Of a stretch of DNA of 64,000 nucleotides, positions 63,011 to 64,000 are shown one piece after another. This stretch comes from Pseudomonas sp. Fl4BN1 (GTDB lineage: Bacteria; Pseudomonadota; Gammaproteobacteria; Pseudomonadales; Pseudomonadaceae). The stretch spans positions 1 through 64,000 of the forward strand of contig NZ_JAAARM010000013.1 of the NCBI RefSeq assembly GCF_009908285.1. The letters are read 5' to 3'. Below the pieces are notes generated by a model. The model did not search any database. It saw only the letters and a program-made list of their open reading frames with translations, and had not been told where the DNA came from. Within the stretch, counting starts at the first letter, position 1. Each line of letters begins with the position of its first letter. A program made the position numbers and the translations under genes.

Positions 63011-64000
63011 TTAGTTGAACTGCGGCAGTTCCTTCCAGAACGGATCGCTATCGAGCTTGTCCAGCAAGCGTTTTTTCAGTTCGACGATGCGCTCGGGGGC
63101 GCCGCTGTGCAGGCTGTCGAGGGCCTCGTGCAGCCGCGGCAGAGGGTTGCTCTGGGTGCACATGTTATCCAGGGTGAGCATCTCGACCGCCTCTTCGAGG
63201 CGTGCCTGCTCGATGTGGCTGTTCAGCAGGTCGCGCTCCAGAGGCTCTCTAGCGAACGCATTGCTACCCAACAGCGCGTACAGCGCCTCGGCCTTTTCCG
63301 AGTTGCCGAGGCTCAAGTAGCTGCACGCGATGAACGCCCGATGGTAGCTGTGGAGGTCTTCGCCGATCTCGGGGTCGTCCAGTTCTTCCAGCAGTTTCAG
63401 GGCCTTGTCCAACAGTTGTTCGGCTTGCGCCGTGTGTCCCAGTTCATGCAACAGGCGGGCCTGGACGCGGTATTTATCCAGGCGGTCCGAGGTGTCGATC
63501 TGCTCGCTGAGCCGGGTCAGTTCTTCCAGGCTGTTGCTGACCAGCCAGCTGTCCCGTTGCAGCGATGGCAAGCCGGCCTGGACCTGCAACTGGATTTCCA
63601 GTGCGCTCATCCGGCACCAGGACCAGGCATCCTGGCCACGCAGCTTTTCCAACTCGGCCATGGCCTGCTCGAAGAGCGATGTACGCCACGCGGCCTGGGC
63701 ATCGATATTCGCCCACAGATTGAGCAGCAGATTGAAGCGCTGCTCGGGGGCCTGCTGCTGGCTGTCGAGCAGGGCCTGCGCTTGCGCGCTTGAACCTTGC
63801 GCGGCATGCCACAGCAGCAGGCTCAGCAGCAGGTGGTCGCTGATCTCGGAGGGCGCGCAGGCGAGCAGGCGCAGGGCGATGTCGCTGTGGTTTTTCTGCA
63901 GGAGCGAATCCATCAGCCTGGCGTAATCCTGGTTCGTGGCACTAGCGCCAGCCTGTGTCAGCCAAGCGAAGGCTGGCTCGGGGTATCCGGCTTCAAGCAG
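63011..64000 (-). CDS. Repeat-rich helical protein (5' end outside window)
   Basis: The frame is open from the stop at 63011 to the right edge without an interruption. The ATG at 63913 is internal, because 29 further in-frame codons precede it (LLEAGYPEPAFAWLTQAGAS and onward). The visible 329 residues are alpha-helical with TPR or ankyrin-like repeats (LLHELGHTAQAEQLLDKALKLLEEL; YLSLGNSEKAEALYALLG). It is convergent with the PLD gene. It may be a scaffold protein; no function can be named. Confidence 0.75.
   Translation of the reverse strand: MLEAGYPEPAFAWLTQAGASATNQDYARLMDSLLQKNHSDIALRLLACAPSEISDHLLLSLLLWHAAQGSSAQAQALLDSQQQAPEQRFNLLLNLWANIDAQAAWRTSLFEQAMAELEKLRGQDAWSWCRMSALEIQLQVQAGLPSLQRDSWLVSNSLEELTRLSEQIDTSDRLDKYRVQARLLHELGHTAQAEQLLDKALKLLEELDDPEIGEDLHSYHRAFIACSYLSLGNSEKAEALYALLGSNAFAREPLERDLLNSHIEQARLEEAVEMLTLDNMCTQSNPLPRLHEALDSLHSGAPERIVELKKRLLDKLDSDPFWKELPQFN

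Overview
The window is chromosomal DNA of a GC-rich gammaproteobacterium, almost certainly a Pseudomonas of the P. fluorescens species complex. The proteins read as Pseudomonas orthologues throughout (LptF/LptG, LepA, PurL, MltF, RpsP-RimM-TrmD-RplS, Hom/ThrC, a Pseudomonas-type DUF3509 protein). Leu TTA/CTA and Ser TCA codons are rare, and short palindromic REP elements of the taggagccggcttgccggcgaa type sit between genes. I see no prophage, insertion sequence, CRISPR array, tRNA or rRNA.

Layout. 1-2.2 kb, minus strand: partial hypothetical, holC, pepA. 2.5-4.7 kb: lptF-lptG (LPS export). 4.8-11 kb: lepA-lepB-rnc-era, recO, pdxJ. 11-12.5 kb, minus: mltF. 12.8-17 kb: purL and a small Nif3-like gene. 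17.1-24.3 kb, minus: a complete N-acetylglucosamine PTS operon, nagR-nagA-SIS isomerase-multidomain EI-nagE, with repeated operator-like sites. 24.5-29 kb: an L,D-transpeptidase, two Nudix hydrolases, a gamma-carbonic anhydrase-like protein, DUF1289, a VUT transporter and purT. 29.1-32.8 kb, minus: an MHS-type transporter, a CBS/CorC protein and a CcsA/YpjD-like membrane protein. 33-37.1 kb: ffh, rpsP-rimM-trmD-rplS and a thioesterase. 37.2-43.9 kb: a CPA antiporter (minus), xerD, dsbC, hom, thrC. 43.9-49.6 kb: a Roc-like signalling locus with a BvgS-type hybrid kinase, a response regulator with a degenerate EAL domain, and a convergent LuxR-type regulator. 49.8-52.4 kb: DUF3509, a periplasmic binding-like protein and a class III CoA-transferase.

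The most interesting part is 52.6-63 kb. Six co-directional genes encode a YjfI-family protein, a PspA/IM30 (ESCRT-III superfamily) protein, a YqiJ-like membrane OB-fold protein, a YqiK-type flotillin, a 1749-residue AAA+ ATPase with an N-terminal region like DUF3686, and a single-HKD phospholipase D-like protein. They sit behind a strong palindromic operator. The set looks like an envelope-stress or membrane-remodelling module in which a PspA polymer is paired with a dedicated AAA+ machine. The parts are known families; their joint mechanism is, as far as I know, not established.

Start codons were chosen from Shine-Dalgarno spacing, family N-termini and overlap with neighbours. Synteny remarks about P. 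aeruginosa rest on memory and are marked as such.
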